Of a DNA stretch of 64,000 bases, positions 11,790 to 25,900 are shown piece after piece. Below the pieces are notes generated by a model. That model was not told the DNA's origin. It searched no databases and worked only from the letters and a program-made list of their open reading frames with translations. The stretch comes from Monosporascus cannonballus (Eukaryota; Ascomycota; Sordariomycetes; Xylariales): the NCBI GenBank assembly GCA_004154925.1, contig QJNS01000047.1, forward strand, positions 62,001 through 126,000. Direction: 5' to 3'. A program made the position numbers and the translations under genes. The first letter of the stretch is position 1, and each line of letters opens with the position of its first letter.

Positions 11790-12847
11790 ATTTTTTATCG
11801 TAATAATCCTTATTAAACCTTTTGCTTAAGGCTTAATACGTATTTGGCTTGGATTATTTTAATAATTTTATTATTATTTTCTTAGTTATTCCTGGACTGT
11901 TTTTCCGGTATAGAGGTCCAGTTATCTTATCGTAATTTCTTAGGCTTTTTGTATTTGTAAACCTTATATCCTATTTTGCCATAATTAAAATATTTAATTT
12001 GGCTTTAATCTTATCTATAAATAACGCCAATTTCCATAAATCCTAGCGTTATTCCGTAAGAAATAAGGAGTACGTCTCGTTTTTTTTCCTGGTTAAACTT
12101 ATTATATTTCCAATATAAAATATATTAATTTCTATCGTTTTTCAAATTATTAATTATTAATTTTAATTATTTTTACCATATACCGATTGAAAGCAATTAA
12201 TAGTTTAATCCGAATAATATTATTTTTTATATCGTTTTTTAATCCTTTATAAAATATATCGATAAAGGTATCGGCTTTGTTATTTTCCTATCCTGTTTTA
12301 ACCGCGAAATCCTTAAAGGTTACGATATACTTAGATATAGGTCCTTTTTACCGGAATTACAAAAGTTATTAAGCCGTTAAGCGTTTTTTATCCGGATTAT
12401 CGAAATTATCGCATATTTTGTTTTCGAAATTGGTATAAATTAAAAAAATCTTATTAATAAAAACTTTTTATTTACTTTTTTTATTTTTAGGAAATTTCTT
12501 ATAATAAGCTTAAACTAATTAACCGTATTTTTTATTAAATATACTCCCATTATTAAAACCATATCTGCGGGATTATTAAGATTTAGGAAGCGAAGGTAAA
12601 TTCGTACCTAAGTTAAGAAAATTTGAAAATTGCTTTTTCTATTATAGGGTTCTGGTTTTTTCGGCTTCATACCAACGAAAAAGGGTTAAATAAATGGCGT
12701 AGCTCTAAGTTGTCAAACCTTTTTCTTTAATTCCCGAATTCGAGCCTAAAGCTGCTAAATAAGAGTTTTTTAAGTGCTGGTCGATATTTTAACAATATTA
12801 AATATTGTTCAAAATTTGACAGTTTTATTAAACAAAAGCTTGTAATA

Positions 12848-13211
12848 TATAACGAACTATAAGGTTTAACTAATTATTAAACCTTAATCGTACGGGTTTA
12901 TGTTAGCAGGAGTATCGTGGAAATCTGAACAATAACTACAGTAACGTATTACATCTTTTAATACCGGAAATACCTTATTACAAACAATTAATATTAATAA
13001 GTATTACAAGCTGAAATTATTTAAATTATGGCAATAATAAACATATATATCCTTATTCCGTCGGCTAGATTATTATCAGTAAGTTGGTAATCCGGCTTAT
13101 TGGCTTACTACCAGTAAGTTAGTGATCCGTTACGTGACCTGATCCACATAGTTTTTTTGGCCTTTTCTGTTGCGACCGTTCCTGGAGGCCGTGGCTTGTT
13201 AGGTCGTGACA
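12848..13211 (-). repeat. LTR of element A, right copy (364 bp)
   Basis: Starts TATAACGAAC, the RIP version of the left copy's TGTGACGAGC, and ends GTCGTGACA, immediately followed by the ATTAG duplication. The right end is notably less mutated than the left LTR. Confidence 0.85.
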
Positions 13212-13216
13212 ATTAG

Positions 13217-13929
13217 TTATAATAATCTTTTTTTAACCCAAATTAACAAATATTACTATTCCGGTTTGTCTAGGCCCGAAACCGAAGGTATATAGCCGTA
13301 AATACATTAAATAAAAAACTTTAATTAAACGCTTTAAACGGAATCATTCGCGTAATAAAAAAAATCGAAGTTTTAATTTATGTATATATATATATATTTA
13401 ATTTTAATAACATGAAAGGTTAATAATTAATAGAAAAATATATTAACACCTTTAGACAATTATAAATAAACTAGGTTTAAAAAAGTTGTAAAGTAATATT
13501 ATATATTTAAAATAGCTTTTAAAATATATTAAAATTTTTAAAATTACATATTAACTCATTTTCTTAAATAACAATGTTTGAATTAGCTCGAATTTAAAAG
13601 ATAATTATTTATAAGATTTGTATCAAAATTATAAATAATTAAAAAATAGTTATTATTACGTAATTCTATAAATATAAGAAGTATATATAAGAAATAATAG
13701 ATTTAAAAACACTACATATCATTTTATATAAATAGTTATACGAGTTACTTGTTAAAAAAACGTAATATAATCTATCGTCGAATAATTAAGGTATTTTCGA
13801 AATTATTTAATAAAGTTTTCGAAATTATTAACAAATTTTTCGCTTTATACGCCTTATTTTATATAAGAAACCGGTAAAACTCAATAAATATAGTCGATTA
13901 AAATATATTATTAACTTTTTGCCTGTTAT
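13217..13929. other. AT-rich spacer between elements A and B1
   Basis: RIP-like sequence with no domain I can recognise. It and 35279-36300 form the original target of B1 and may be one older repeat split by that insertion. Confidence 0.4.
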
Positions 13930-13934
13930 CTATT

Positions 13935-14354
13935 TGTTGTAGGAACAGAGGTTCCTGTTTCTAAAAGACCTGCTTTTAAGGCCTAGCGCGGACCTGTTAC
14001 GGCTAAACTTCGAACCAAGACTTGGCCCTTTTTAAGTGATCTAAGTGATTTACGAAATCTGGACCAGATTACATAAAATATATAAATCCGTAACAAATTC
14101 ATTTTAGGAATTAGAATATATAATAAATTAAGTTCTTATATTAATAATATTTATTGAATTTCGTTTTTTAGTTATTAATCTAAAACTTTAGTTAATAAAT
14201 AAATATATTATTTTTTTGATTACGGAAAAAACTTTTAAATCTCTTTATAGACTAAAATATTAAATTAATTTTCGCCTTATTATTACCTGCATATTATAAC
14301 GTTATTTCGGGTATTTCTTATACCTTTAAGTAAATATATAATAAATTCGCAATA
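13935..14354 (+). repeat. LTR of B1, left copy (420 bp)
   Basis: Starts TGTTGTAGGAACAGAGG and ends ATTCGCAATA, corresponding to GTTCGTTACA in the less damaged copies. Same family as the LTR of element E at 57610-58030, which is in reverse orientation. Confidence 0.8.
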
Positions 14355-14677
14355 TTTTAATAATTCTTTAATTAATAACCGATAAATAATTTACAGTTTA
14401 ATTATAACATAAATTTTTTAAACTTAATGCAAATAATAACATAAAATAGCGGTTAAAAAACAAATAACATATTTAATTTCCGTTATTAACGAATAAAGAA
14501 TTAATAATTAAATTAAACGATTTATCTTTTATCGAAAAAGGTTTTTATTTAATAAATAACATAGCACCTTTTATTACCCGATCTTAAAAAAGCTTATTAT
14601 TGTCGCAATCTTAACAGCAACTTATTCTAACTCTTAGGAATATTATTAAGGTCCAAGAAGAAGAATCGAAAAGAAAA

Positions 14678-15000
14678 ATGGCTAAAAAGAAAGTAAAGAA
14701 GGAATATAAAGCCGAGATCATGAAGAGAAAAAAAAAGTTCACCATGAAAGAAAAATTGGATTTCTTGGCACAGAAAGTTCAGAGCCTGAAAAAGGAAAAT
14801 GTTCGACTCGCCAAAGAAAAAAACCATTTTTTTACGATTTGGTTCCGCCAAAAGGCGAAGTCAAGGAAATGACTTTTAACTACCTTTATTCGGCGCAAAA
14901 CAAATATAGAAAAAAACTTCAACTTTATTATTATTCGAAACGAATCAAATACGAAAAAGAATTATTTTAGTTTTTAATTACTATAAAATGCCAAATATTA
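14678..15000 (+). pseudogene. gag remnant of element B1
   Basis: The first 64 codons from 14678 are open and form a Lys/Glu-rich coiled coil (KEKLDFLAQKVQSLKKEN). The frame then shifts, and a neighbouring frame continues with FFYDLVPPKGEVKEMTF and NKYRKKLQLYYYSKRIKYEKE. B2 carries the homologous block near 17760-17940 (SLVPPKNGIREAVF). This is retrotransposon gag, not a host gene. Confidence 0.6.
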
Positions 15001-16988
15001 AAAACTTTAAATTAATTTTTTCTAAACCTTATAATAAATTTATAAATATGGAAAAATTCGTAATTTAGACCAGATTGTACCTAAAGTTTTATAAAGATCT
15101 TTTAACGAAAATCGTTTAAAAAGTAATAATTATTTTATAATTACTTATCGGAAATGGTTTTTATAATTTAAGCTTATTATAAAAAATTAATAATAAAATT
15201 ATTTTAACGATTTTTCGAATATAACAAATTATATTTTTAATAAATATACATATTTTGTTTAAAAAAAACATTACAAACTTTATTCGAAAATTTAAATAAA
15301 ATATAATATACGGTTAACTCATTTTATATTTTTCGTGAAACAAAATTAATATCCGAATATATAGTCGAATTTAATTATTTAATAATTATATTTAACTTAT
15401 TAGAAAATACGTTATATTATCTTTATTACCATAATTTAAAATTTTAAGTTAAGAACGAACTATATATATAACTCAAAATAAAGTTTGTCGCAAAATATAC
15501 CAATAAGAGTATCGTTATTAACCGACGCACCTTTAATCGGTATTTCAAAAAAAGAAAAACCGGCAAATAAGATAACGATAAGGGTTTTAACAGCCGAATT
15601 AAAAAGAGCAAAAGCAAGCCTTAAAAAGAAATAAGTATCATTTCGAAAAAATTTAAAAAAGATAAATCCAAAGTAAATTATTTTAACTTTAGGAAAAAAC
15701 GTATTTCAAAAACAAATGTTGTTTTTTCGTAAAAAAGAACTTTAAGAAAAAAAGAAATTCCTTAATTCTAAAAAAGCCAGAATAATTAAACAAAAAATAA
15801 ATAATAAGGTAAAGAAAAAAAAATTAGTTCGATTTTTTTCCAGCTAGAATTCACTATTGCCATTACTCTTCAAATCTAGAATAATATCCCAAAGTACGAG
15901 GATTATCTCATATATTAGAACTTTAAGGTTAAAGCCTGCAAATATTATCCAGAACAAACGGCTTCCAGGATAGCCATAAAGCTAAGATACTTTTGCTATT
16001 TTAATATACCAAGATGCGGAATATACGACGAATACGGCTAATTTCGGCCAGATACCAGTAGCTATAGATAGTTGCCCTCGGAGCTTTACGAACTTTAAAA
16101 ATGTACTATTACTAGAAGCATTATTAATAAATCTTTATACTTTATTATATTTTAATGCCTACTATTTAAACGATTATTTTATTTATTTTAAAGTTAAAAA
16201 AAACGATAACTTTTGGCTTAAATAAAATAAAAAGATTTTTATCGAACTAAATAATTAATATAAATATATAAAAACTTTCTAATAACAAAAATATTTTAAG
16301 TTTTGTTACTTATACCTTAAGTTAAAACGAGATTCAAAGGCTACATCGAAAAAATACCTATATTATTTTCTAATATTTTATATTTAATACAACCTTTTAA
16401 ATATAAGAATACTTTTTTCGGAAATATATTTTCCCAACATTATAATTCGAAAAATATAAAACTAAAGATTATGTCAAAGAAAACCGTTATTTTCGGGTAT
16501 TAATTATACAAGAAAAAATGATATAAATATATAAATAATTAATATACAAAATGTATTACAAAAAACCCCAAAAGTAAAAATTTATTTTTGTAAGTAAATT
16601 ATGTTAATTAAAAAACGTTAAAAATTTCCGAAATTAAAATATTGAAAAACTTATTATTATAAAACCATATATAAGGTAAAAAGAAATTACGTAACTAAAT
16701 TAAAAATTCTTTTATTATAAAAATAATATATTTAAATTTATAATTAATTTAAAAGCTAAAGAGAATTTCGTTTTCTTAATAATAATAAAAAAGTATTAAA
16801 TCTTTTAAAAATATAAATTAAAATTTTACAAATTATTTATAATAAACGGAAATTTATTTAAATACCAAACTAAACAAATATTCCAAAAAGTGAAAAAGAT
16901 TTGATATAAATTTAAAAAATATTAAAAATAGTTTTTATTAAATTTAAGGAATATCTTAAGATAGGATATTATTTTAAAAATACCTTAA

Positions 16989-17310
16989 TGTTACGTCCAG
17001 AAAGAACTTCATTAAACCCGAAAAGGGTTCGAAAAGTTGGAAACGTTTAAGACCTTTACTTTCCCCGGATAAATTTCGGGTCTCTGTTAATATCTAGAGA
17101 TACCAGGAGACCAGTAGATATCAGCCACCATGGTCTCTCGTAATCTGTAAAAACTATAAGAGATATAAAGAATAAGAAAGATATATAAAGCTCTTGGTTT
17201 TTTATATAAATAGCACCTACTTAATTTTTCGCCTTATTATTATTTATAAATTAAACCTTTTTAGGAATATTATTTAAATTTATAGATAAATGTATAATAA
17301 GTTCGTTATA
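16989..17310 (+). repeat. LTR of B2, left copy (322 bp)
   Basis: Starts TGTTACGTCCAGAAAG and ends GTTCGTTATA. It lacks about 100 bp present in the right copy (the part around AGTTATTAATCTAAG), so it carries an internal deletion. Confidence 0.8.
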
Positions 17311-20177
17311 TTTTAAGAATTCTTTAATTAATAGCCGACGAATAATTTATCGCTTAATTAAAGTATAATTTCTTTTAAATTTAACATAACGATAAAATAG
17401 AACGACGTTTAATATATAAATATTAAATCCGATTTCCGTTATTAATTAATAAAGGATTATTAATTAAAATAAACGATTTATTATTTTTCCAAAAAGCTTT
17501 TTAATTGAAAAATAATATAGTACCTTTTATTATTCGATTTTAAAGAGATTTATTATTTTCGAAACCTTAATAATAACTTATCTCGGCCTTTAAGAATATT
17601 ATTAAGGTTTAGAAAAAGAAGTTAGAAAAGGAGGTAGTTGAAAAAAAAATAAAGAAAAAGTATAAAGCCGGAATCCTAAAGGGAAAAAAAAGAACTTATT
17701 ACGAAAGAAAAATTAATTTTTTTTAATTTAAAGAATTTAGGATTTGGAATAGAAAAATGTTCGATTCGTTTAAAAGAAGAAGTTAATTTTGCTTTAGTTT
17801 AGTTCCGCCAAAGAACGGAATTAGAGAAGCGGTTTTCGACCTTTTTCGATTAACGTTAAATAGATATAAGAAAAGATTTCGATTTTACTATTATTAGGCG
17901 CGAATTAATTAAGGAAAGAAATTATTTTACTTTTTCATTATTACGAAATATTAAATATTAAGGGCTATAAGTTAATTTCTTTTAAGTTTTACGATTGATT
18001 TACAAGTATAGAAAGATTTTTAATGTAAACTAGGTTTTATTTTAAGTTTTATAAAACTTTTTTAACGGAGGATTATTAAAAAATAATAGCCCTTTTACAG
18101 TTATTTAAGGAAAAGTTTTTTATAGTTCTAATTTATTATAAAGGGTCATTTATAAAATTATCTTGACGATTTTTCGGATATAACAAATTATATTTTTAAT
18201 AAATATAAATATTTGTTTTTAAAAATGCAAACTTTATTTAGAGATTAAAATAAAAAATAATATATAAATAAGCAACTTTATTCTTTTTGTGAAACCAAAT
18301 TAACTTTCAAATATATAACCCAATTTAATTAATTAATAGTTATTTTGAATTTGTTAAAAAGCGCGTTATTTTATCTATATTACGATAACTTAAAGCTTTA
18401 AGTTAAGGACAAACTGTATATAAAATCTAAAATGAAGTTCTTAACAAATTATATCGATAAGGTTATTATTATTAATAAACGCATATTTAATTAATACCTA
18501 AAAAAAAGAAATCGGTAAATAAAATAACGACAAAAGCTTTAGTAACCGAATTAAGAAGGATAAGAGCAAACTTTAAAAAAAGCGAATTCGGTTTCGAAAA
18601 AGCTTAAGAAAAATAAATTTAAAGTGAAATGTTTTAATTATAGCAAAACAAGGCATTTTAAAAACGAATACCGTTTACTCCTTAAAAGGAGCTTAAAAAA
18701 AGAGAATTTCATAATTTTTAAAAAAGAAAGTTAAAATAATTAAATAAAATTAAATAATAAAATAAGAGAAAAAGAAAAAAAATTAATTTAATTTTTTGCC
18801 CAGATAAAATTTACTATTATTACAACTACCTAGATTAAAAATAATGTTTTAAAGGACGAAAATTATTTTCTTTGTTAAGATTTTAAAATTAAAGCCTGCA
18901 AATATTATTTAGGATAGCTAATTTTTAAAATAAATATAAAATTAAAATACTTTTATTATTTTAATATATAAAAACGAGAAATACATGATAAAAATAACTA
19001 ATTACGGTGAAATATTAATAATTATAAATAATTATCTCCAGAATATTATAAATTCTCAAAGTGTATTATTTATACGAAAAAAGTATTAACGAACCTTTCT
19101 AATACGTTATATTTTATTACCTATTACCTTAATAATTATTTCGTTTATTGCAAAATTAAAAGAAATAACGATTGTTAGCCCGGATAAAATAACAAAGTAT
19201 TTGCCGAATTTATTAACGAATATAAATATACAAAAACCTCTTAATAATCAAAATATCCTAGGTTTTATTGCTTTCATCTTAATTCCAAACGAAATCGAAA
19301 GGTTATATCAAAAAATGTTTATATTATTTTTCGATATTTTATATTTTATACGAACTATTGAATATGGAAATATTTTTCTCGAAAATATATCCTTTTAATT
19401 TCATAATTCGAAAAAATATAGAACTAAAGGTTATATTAAAAAATCGTTATTACCGGATATTAGTTAAGTAAAAAGAAATAGTACAAATACATAAACGATT
19501 ATTATACGAAATATGGGGTTAAAAAAGTTCGAAAATAAAAACTCTTTTTTATAAGCAAATGACGCCAGTTAAAAAACGATAAATGTTTTCGAAATTAAGG
19601 TGCCGAAAAATTTATCAATATAAAACCTTATGTAAAATAAAAAAAGAAATACGAAATAAAACGAAATTTTTTTTCGATATAAAAATAAAACGTTTAAAGT
19701 TATAATAGAGTTAAAAACGAAAAGTAATTTTATTTTCCGTACGATAACAAAAAGTATTAAATTTTTTGAAAATATAAGTTTAAATTCTATAAATTACGTA
19801 CGGTAAGCTGAAGTTAATTTATATACGAAAATAATCAAACTTTTCGAAAAATTAAAATTCTTTTAATATAAATATAAAAATATTAAAAATGAAGATTATT
19901 AAATATTATTAATATTTTTAAATACGATATTATTTTAAAAAGACAATAATTGAAATGTAGCAATTTATATATTAATTAAAAATAAAAAATATTTTTCTAG
20001 AAAAATAAAAAGAATTACGTAAAGAAAATAATTAAGAAATTTGATATATTATTAAAAAGTATATATTTCAAATTAACCAGTTACGGTATTACCTAAATAT
20101 AGAAATTTTAAAAAACTATTTAAAAATAAACAAAATTACGAATTATTATTATATAATTAATGGAATTATAAAATACT

Positions 20178-20525
20178 TGTCGGCAGTTGGGTGCTTCAGA
20201 TGCCCACGGCTAGCGCTTTGAAGCAGTGCTCTGCACCCTGGAACAACGTTTGTCCAGAGACCACCGTTTGTATAAACAGGACGTATATATAAGGGCGGTA
20301 CGCCCCAGACTTCTTCAGTCTTTCTGTGATGGGGCTGTATGGAGCCCTATTATGGAGCACCGGACAAACGCCGGTACCAAGCAGCACTAGCGCAACGCCT
20401 TATATGCGAATACATTTAATTATATTTTTATCTTTTTTTTCTTTTCTCTTTAACTAAAAAATAAATTTTTATTAGTAACCGATTACAAACCGCTTAGGTA
20501 AAGCCCTTTACATATTTTTTAGCTT
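20178..20525 (+). repeat. LTR of B3, left copy, largely free of RIP
   Basis: Starts TGTCGGCAGTTGGGTGC. The first 230 bases are GC-balanced and lack the CpA-to-TpA pattern of the interior. The 3' boundary is approximate because the segment after CCCTTTACA does not align well with the right copy. Confidence 0.65.
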
Positions 20526-22583
20526 ATTATTTAACAAAATAAAAAACGTTCGGGATTAAATATTAAGATTTTCGAACGTTCCTTAAAGGGCCTAATAAAG
20601 GGCCTTTATCGACCTAAAATTATAAAGGGTATTTAACGTTATAACGAAAACCTTAATAAGCTCGATAACGGCTATAAAATAACGCATAAGTTATTAATTT
20701 AAAAAAAGCCAAAAAAAAAGTAATCTAATTCCGTAAATATATAAAAATATAACATAAGGCAAATAAAAAATTAATATAAACGGTCGCATAACTTAAAAAT
20801 AATTTAATTATTTAACAGAAATTTATTATTTAATTATAAGTTTAAAATGTAATAACTTTTACAAATACCGATTTTTTTCGATTTAATAACGATCGGAAAC
20901 GTAATTAGGCCATTCCGTAAAAGCAGTTCGAACGACCGAATTAATAACAGGAGCCAAACGGAAGCCGTTATTTTGGCCGGAGAAGTTCGACGGGATAAAA
21001 AAGAAATTCCCCGAATAATACGTATTTATAACATATAAGCTCGAAATAAACGTTATTTTCGTAAAAAAAGCTCATAAACAGTTTTACGTTATATACGAAA
21101 AATTCGAAATTAATATATAATATATATTTATTACTTATTGTATTACCGGAAGTTTAAATAATATTTATAATTCCGTTAATTTCTTTTAAGTATTATATAA
21201 ATAATATAATAATCGGCATAAGAAAAAAAAGTAACCGAACGTTTTTAAAGCTTAAAATAAACCGATAACGCGAAATTTTCGTTGTTTTAATTTTTATTTA
21301 AAAAAATATTAATAAACGCACAAAGGGTTATTTAATTAACGGAAATAAAGTTTATACTTTTAAAAAGAATATTAAATAAAAATTTTATTTAAATTTTAAT
21401 CCTAATAAACCTTTTTAAAAATTATAACGTATAAGTAAATAAGGTAATAGAAATCGCCGGACGCCTTAAAGAAATAACGTAATAAAAAAATCGAATAATT
21501 TTTTAATAACTTAATTAAATAATAACTTAAATAATAATATAAGTATAACGGGTATTTTGGCAATAGGACAGCAAAAACAAAAACTTTAAACCTTATCCTT
21601 AACGCCAAAATAATACGTATAATAAATAATTTAAAAAGAACGGAACGTCCGTAAAATAAAAGGCCTTTATTTACATTATAAACGTCTTAATTATAAGGCG
21701 AACCGCTACCCGTTTTTACTAATAAAGAAACCGTAAAGAAGGATTAATTCGTTAATAACGTATAAGAACGAAAGGTTAAAATCTGAAAACGAAAAAAAAA
21801 ATTTTAAATATTGGCGCGTTCGGGAACGAAAAGCGATTTAGGCCGAAATAAAAATTACGAAGCAAAATATAAATACTTTGCCGTAATAAGCGAAACGTTC
21901 GTAAAATGCTTACGGTTACCGTATATTTTAATAAAATTACGTAAATTAAAAAAGGTTCGAAAAAAACGCCGATAACGGTAAGAAGAAATTAAGGAAATAA
22001 TATATATGGAAATAAATATTAAAGGTTTTAAAGCCAGGATATTTATATATATTATTAATAACTTTAATTACCCTTTAATTTTGGGAAAACCTTAAATAAA
22101 GCGTTATAACGTTATATACATAACGTAAAAGTACTTTTTAATAATAGGCGTAATAAGTTATATAAGGCTTTACGAAAAAAAATACGAAACTTAAGGAAAT
22201 AATGTACGAATAATTTGCAAAATAAAAAGAATTTCAATTACCGCTTTCGGGGCGAAATTTCGGAAAATAAAAAGGATTAAAAGGACCAAATAAGAAGTTT
22301 AATTATTTTCAGTTATTTTGGCCGATATTAATAAGGCGTTAACGCCTAAAAAAAATAAAGATTAACGAAAAACTTCCGTTTAAGTTAAAAGCGTTTCGGA
22401 AGTTATTTAACAAAAAATTAGACGACACCTTATCCCCATACCGTCCCGGAATAAACTATGTAATTTTACTACGTAAAAACGAAATAAAAAGGAAAATACC
22501 AGCATTATGGAGGCCTTTATATAATATAATTAAAGAAAAATTATTAACTTTAAGGAAAACTTTAACGGAACTTTTGAATAAAA

Positions 22584-22993
22584 GGTATATCCGCATAAAT
22601 AATTTACCCGTAAGGGCTTCGGTTTTATTTATAAAAAAACCCGGAGGAAAATTACGTTTTTATTATGATTATTAAGCATTAAATATAATAACCGAAAAAA
22701 ACCGTTATTTTTTATTTTTTATTTCAGAAACCCTAAAATTATTTTTTACGTTAAATAATTTACAAAAATAAACGTTTAAATAATGTTCCATAAAATTAGG
22801 ATTAAAAAAAGAAATAAATACAAAATAATATTCCGAATACGTTTTAACTTATACGAATAACTAGTAATATCGTTCGGCTTATACGGGGCTTCCGTAACTT
22901 TCCAATAATACGTTAATAAGGTTTTAAAAAAATACTTTAACATTTTTTATTTAACGTATATAGATAATATCCTTATTTTTTTTCTCCGGATCT
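22584..22993 (+). pseudogene. reverse transcriptase remnant of B3
   Basis: Two consecutive RT blocks, with KKPGGKLRF preceding a degraded DYxALN motif, and FGLYGASVTF followed by YLTYIDNILIF. The second active-site Asp is Asn (GAT to AAT, as RIP would give). This supports plus orientation and Ty3/gypsy affiliation. Confidence 0.7.
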
Positions 22994-25900
22994 AAGGAGA
23001 ATTATATATAAAAAGTAAAAAAGGTTTTAAGCCGTTTAAAAAAAAACGGGTTTAAATCTAGATATTTTTAAGTACGAATTCGCCGTAAAAAAAACAAAAT
23101 ATTTTGGATTTATTATAAACGCCGGGAAGGGAATATAAATAAATCCCGAAAAGTTACGCAAAATTAAAAAAATAGGAAATTCTTAAAACGTTTAAAAAAA
23201 TCCGAAGCTTTTTAGGATTTGCAAATTTGTATTACAATTTAATAACTTATTACATAGATATATCCGTACCGTTAATAACTTTAACCCAAAAAAGAATTTT
23301 ATTTCGTTAAAGGAAAAAAAATAATATTCGAATGTTTTAAAAGCGTTTTTATAACGAAATCGATTTTAACGTAATAAAATCCCGAAAAACTTATAATATT
23401 AAAAGCAAATTATTTAAGAATAATATGCGGAAATTATTTATTCCAAGTTAATAAATTAGGAATATTACGTTTAATTATTTATTATTTTAGGAAATTAAAC
23501 CTTATTAAAATTAAATACGAAAAATATAATAAGAAATTTTTAACGGTAATAAATTATTTAAAAACGTAATATATAAAATTGCGTAACGTAATAATCTTAT
23601 TTAAAATTATTACCGATTACAAAAATTTAAAATATTTTATAATTATTAAAAAAATTAAATAAAAATTAAATAAAATAATTAAAAAAATTATTCCGTTTTA
23701 ATTTTTATTTCGAATTCCGTATTAATTTTTTAAATATTAAGGTTAATATATTTTTATATAAAGAATAAAATATGCTTATAAAAGAAAACGATAACCGGAA
23801 AACCGTACGAAAATTTTAATTAATAAAAAATAAATAATTATTTATATTATTTACGAAACGTTAAAAATGCGCCGAAAATACGATAACAATTAATAATATT
23901 AAAATTAAAAATAATAAGTTATTTCGAAAAAGGTAAATATTTTAATATTACGAAAACTTTTAAAAACTTTAAAACGTAATATTAAAACATAATAAAAATT
24001 ATAATTATATTATTAAAATTATTATAAAAAAAACGTAATTTTCTTACGGAATTAAAATTATTAATATTAATTGCGGAATATATTTTGGATACTAAAAGTT
24101 TTCTTTAATTTCCGGAACGCCTTTAAATTTTAAATTAAAAGCCACTTAAAGCGGCCTTAATATAAAATACCTATAATTCCTATATAATAAGTTACCTAAG
24201 TAAAAAGGTTACGATAACGGTATTTTCGAAAAGTTTTTTCTGGCCGGGTATATATCGTATAATAAGGCAGTTCTGCAGGAATTATAACGTATACGGTTAT
24301 AAAAACGTATGGAAAAATAAGAAAAAAAAATTATTAAAGTTATTTCTGGTTCCTTAACGATTTTATAACGAATTATCGATCAATTTTATAATTAACTTAT
24401 TAATTGTTTTTAAATATAATTTATATTTTTTAATAATTATAATAAATTAATTATTTAAAATAATAATCCTAAAAACGATACGTATGATAAACGTAAAAAC
24501 ATATACGGAAATATTTATAAAAATATATTAAAGATTTTATACCTTTTTTAAGGTTATTATAAATAATAAAGGAATTAATTAAATAAGGAAATTCTGGGTT
24601 AAATTTTACGAATAAATAAAAATAAAATAATGTTTTTTATTCCATATTACCTAAAAACCGATAATATTACGGAAAAAGCTAATTAGGAGGTATTAATTTA
24701 TTTATAAATTTTCGTAACGTATTTATAATAAAAATAAAATAAGTTTTTTCCGGAGGTAATATTCGTAATTAATAATCAAAATATAACCTTGGTAAAATTA
24801 AGTTTTTTTTTCCTATTTTACGGGTATTATATTAACCCGATTCTTTAAGTAAAAAGTAATTCGGTAATTAAGAAAAATTTACGTATAAAAACGGAAAGTT
24901 TCGTCAGAAAATTGCGAAAAAATACGGAATTCGTTTAAGCCGTAATGGCGGCGGCCCAGTAAACCCAGAAAAAAATAATGAATAAACGTCGTTTTTCCGC
25001 CGAAAAATACGAAGTTAATAACAAAATCTAGTTATTCCTAAAAAATATCGTTATTTTTTGGCTATCGAAAAAGCTAAAGTAATTCTAAGCTAAATACTAA
25101 ATAACTAATGTAATTAATTTTTACGTTATCAAATTAAATATATTTAAAAAAAATCTATAATTACTTTTATATTAATTTATTAAAACGCGTAAACCGTAAT
25201 CTTTTACCATTTTAAATTAACGCGGATTCGTAACCCTTTTTTATTATCCTTAAAAAAATAATAAACCAAAATTTAAAATTGAAAATATTTTCCAAATCCA
25301 GATTAAGAAAATAAAAAAAAACTTTATACGTTAAATCCAGGTAAAATAATTAAGTTACGTATAACCAATTAGGAGCCGTTCGAAAAATTCGTAAATACGG
25401 CGGCTTTATAATAATTCGAAAAGAAATACGGTAATACAACCATTAATAACGGACCCCAAATTTAACGTGCCACTCGAAAACGGACGGGTAAAAGCCTAGC
25501 CCAAAAGTACCGGCCGGATAACGCATAAACGGTATAGGAAATTTAAGGAAACCGCTTAAAAATAACCCTATGTAATTCGCAAATAAACGCTAAAATAACG
25601 TTCCCGTTATTTACGAATAAAACATATTAAGAAAAAATTAAAAGTTATAAGAATAATACGCCGGTTACAAAATTATTTAATTATTTTTTAAAAACTTATA
25701 AATTTAATAATTTATTTTACGAATTTATAACGTTAATATTGCGCGAAAATTACGTACTTAAGGCACGCAATTACTTGGCTTTATTTATATTAAATTTTGG
25801 CAAAACCGGGATTTTCTTTTTAATCGCCTAAATTATAATTACGAAATTTTGAAAAACGTTAATAATATAATTATTAACAGTTATTAATTTAATTTATAAT

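Larger units (their letters stand above)
6588..13211 (-). mobile_element. element A: full-length RIP-degraded Ty3/gypsy chromovirus
   Basis: 6.6-kb LTR retrotransposon bounded by an ATTAG duplication (6583-6587 and 13212-13216). On the minus strand, from 13211 downward, I find in order: a zinc knuckle reading YFNYGKIGYKVYKYKK near 11950-11995 (Cys and His replaced by Tyr, as RIP predicts), a reverse-transcriptase block near 9745-9893 (VLRKYLNIFIICDFNDIFIF, with a degraded active site), and a chromodomain block near 7570-7730. The order gag, RT, chromodomain fits a chromovirus. No frame is open; stops are TAA/TAG throughout. Same family as element D by LTR 3' half and internal sequence. Inactive. 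Confidence 0.85.

Noticed and set aside
6588..13211. AT-rich blocks as inserted mitochondrial DNA
   Set aside because: Recognisable gag, RT, integrase and chromodomain blocks, LTRs and target duplications are present, and CpG is retained. This is degraded retrotransposon DNA.
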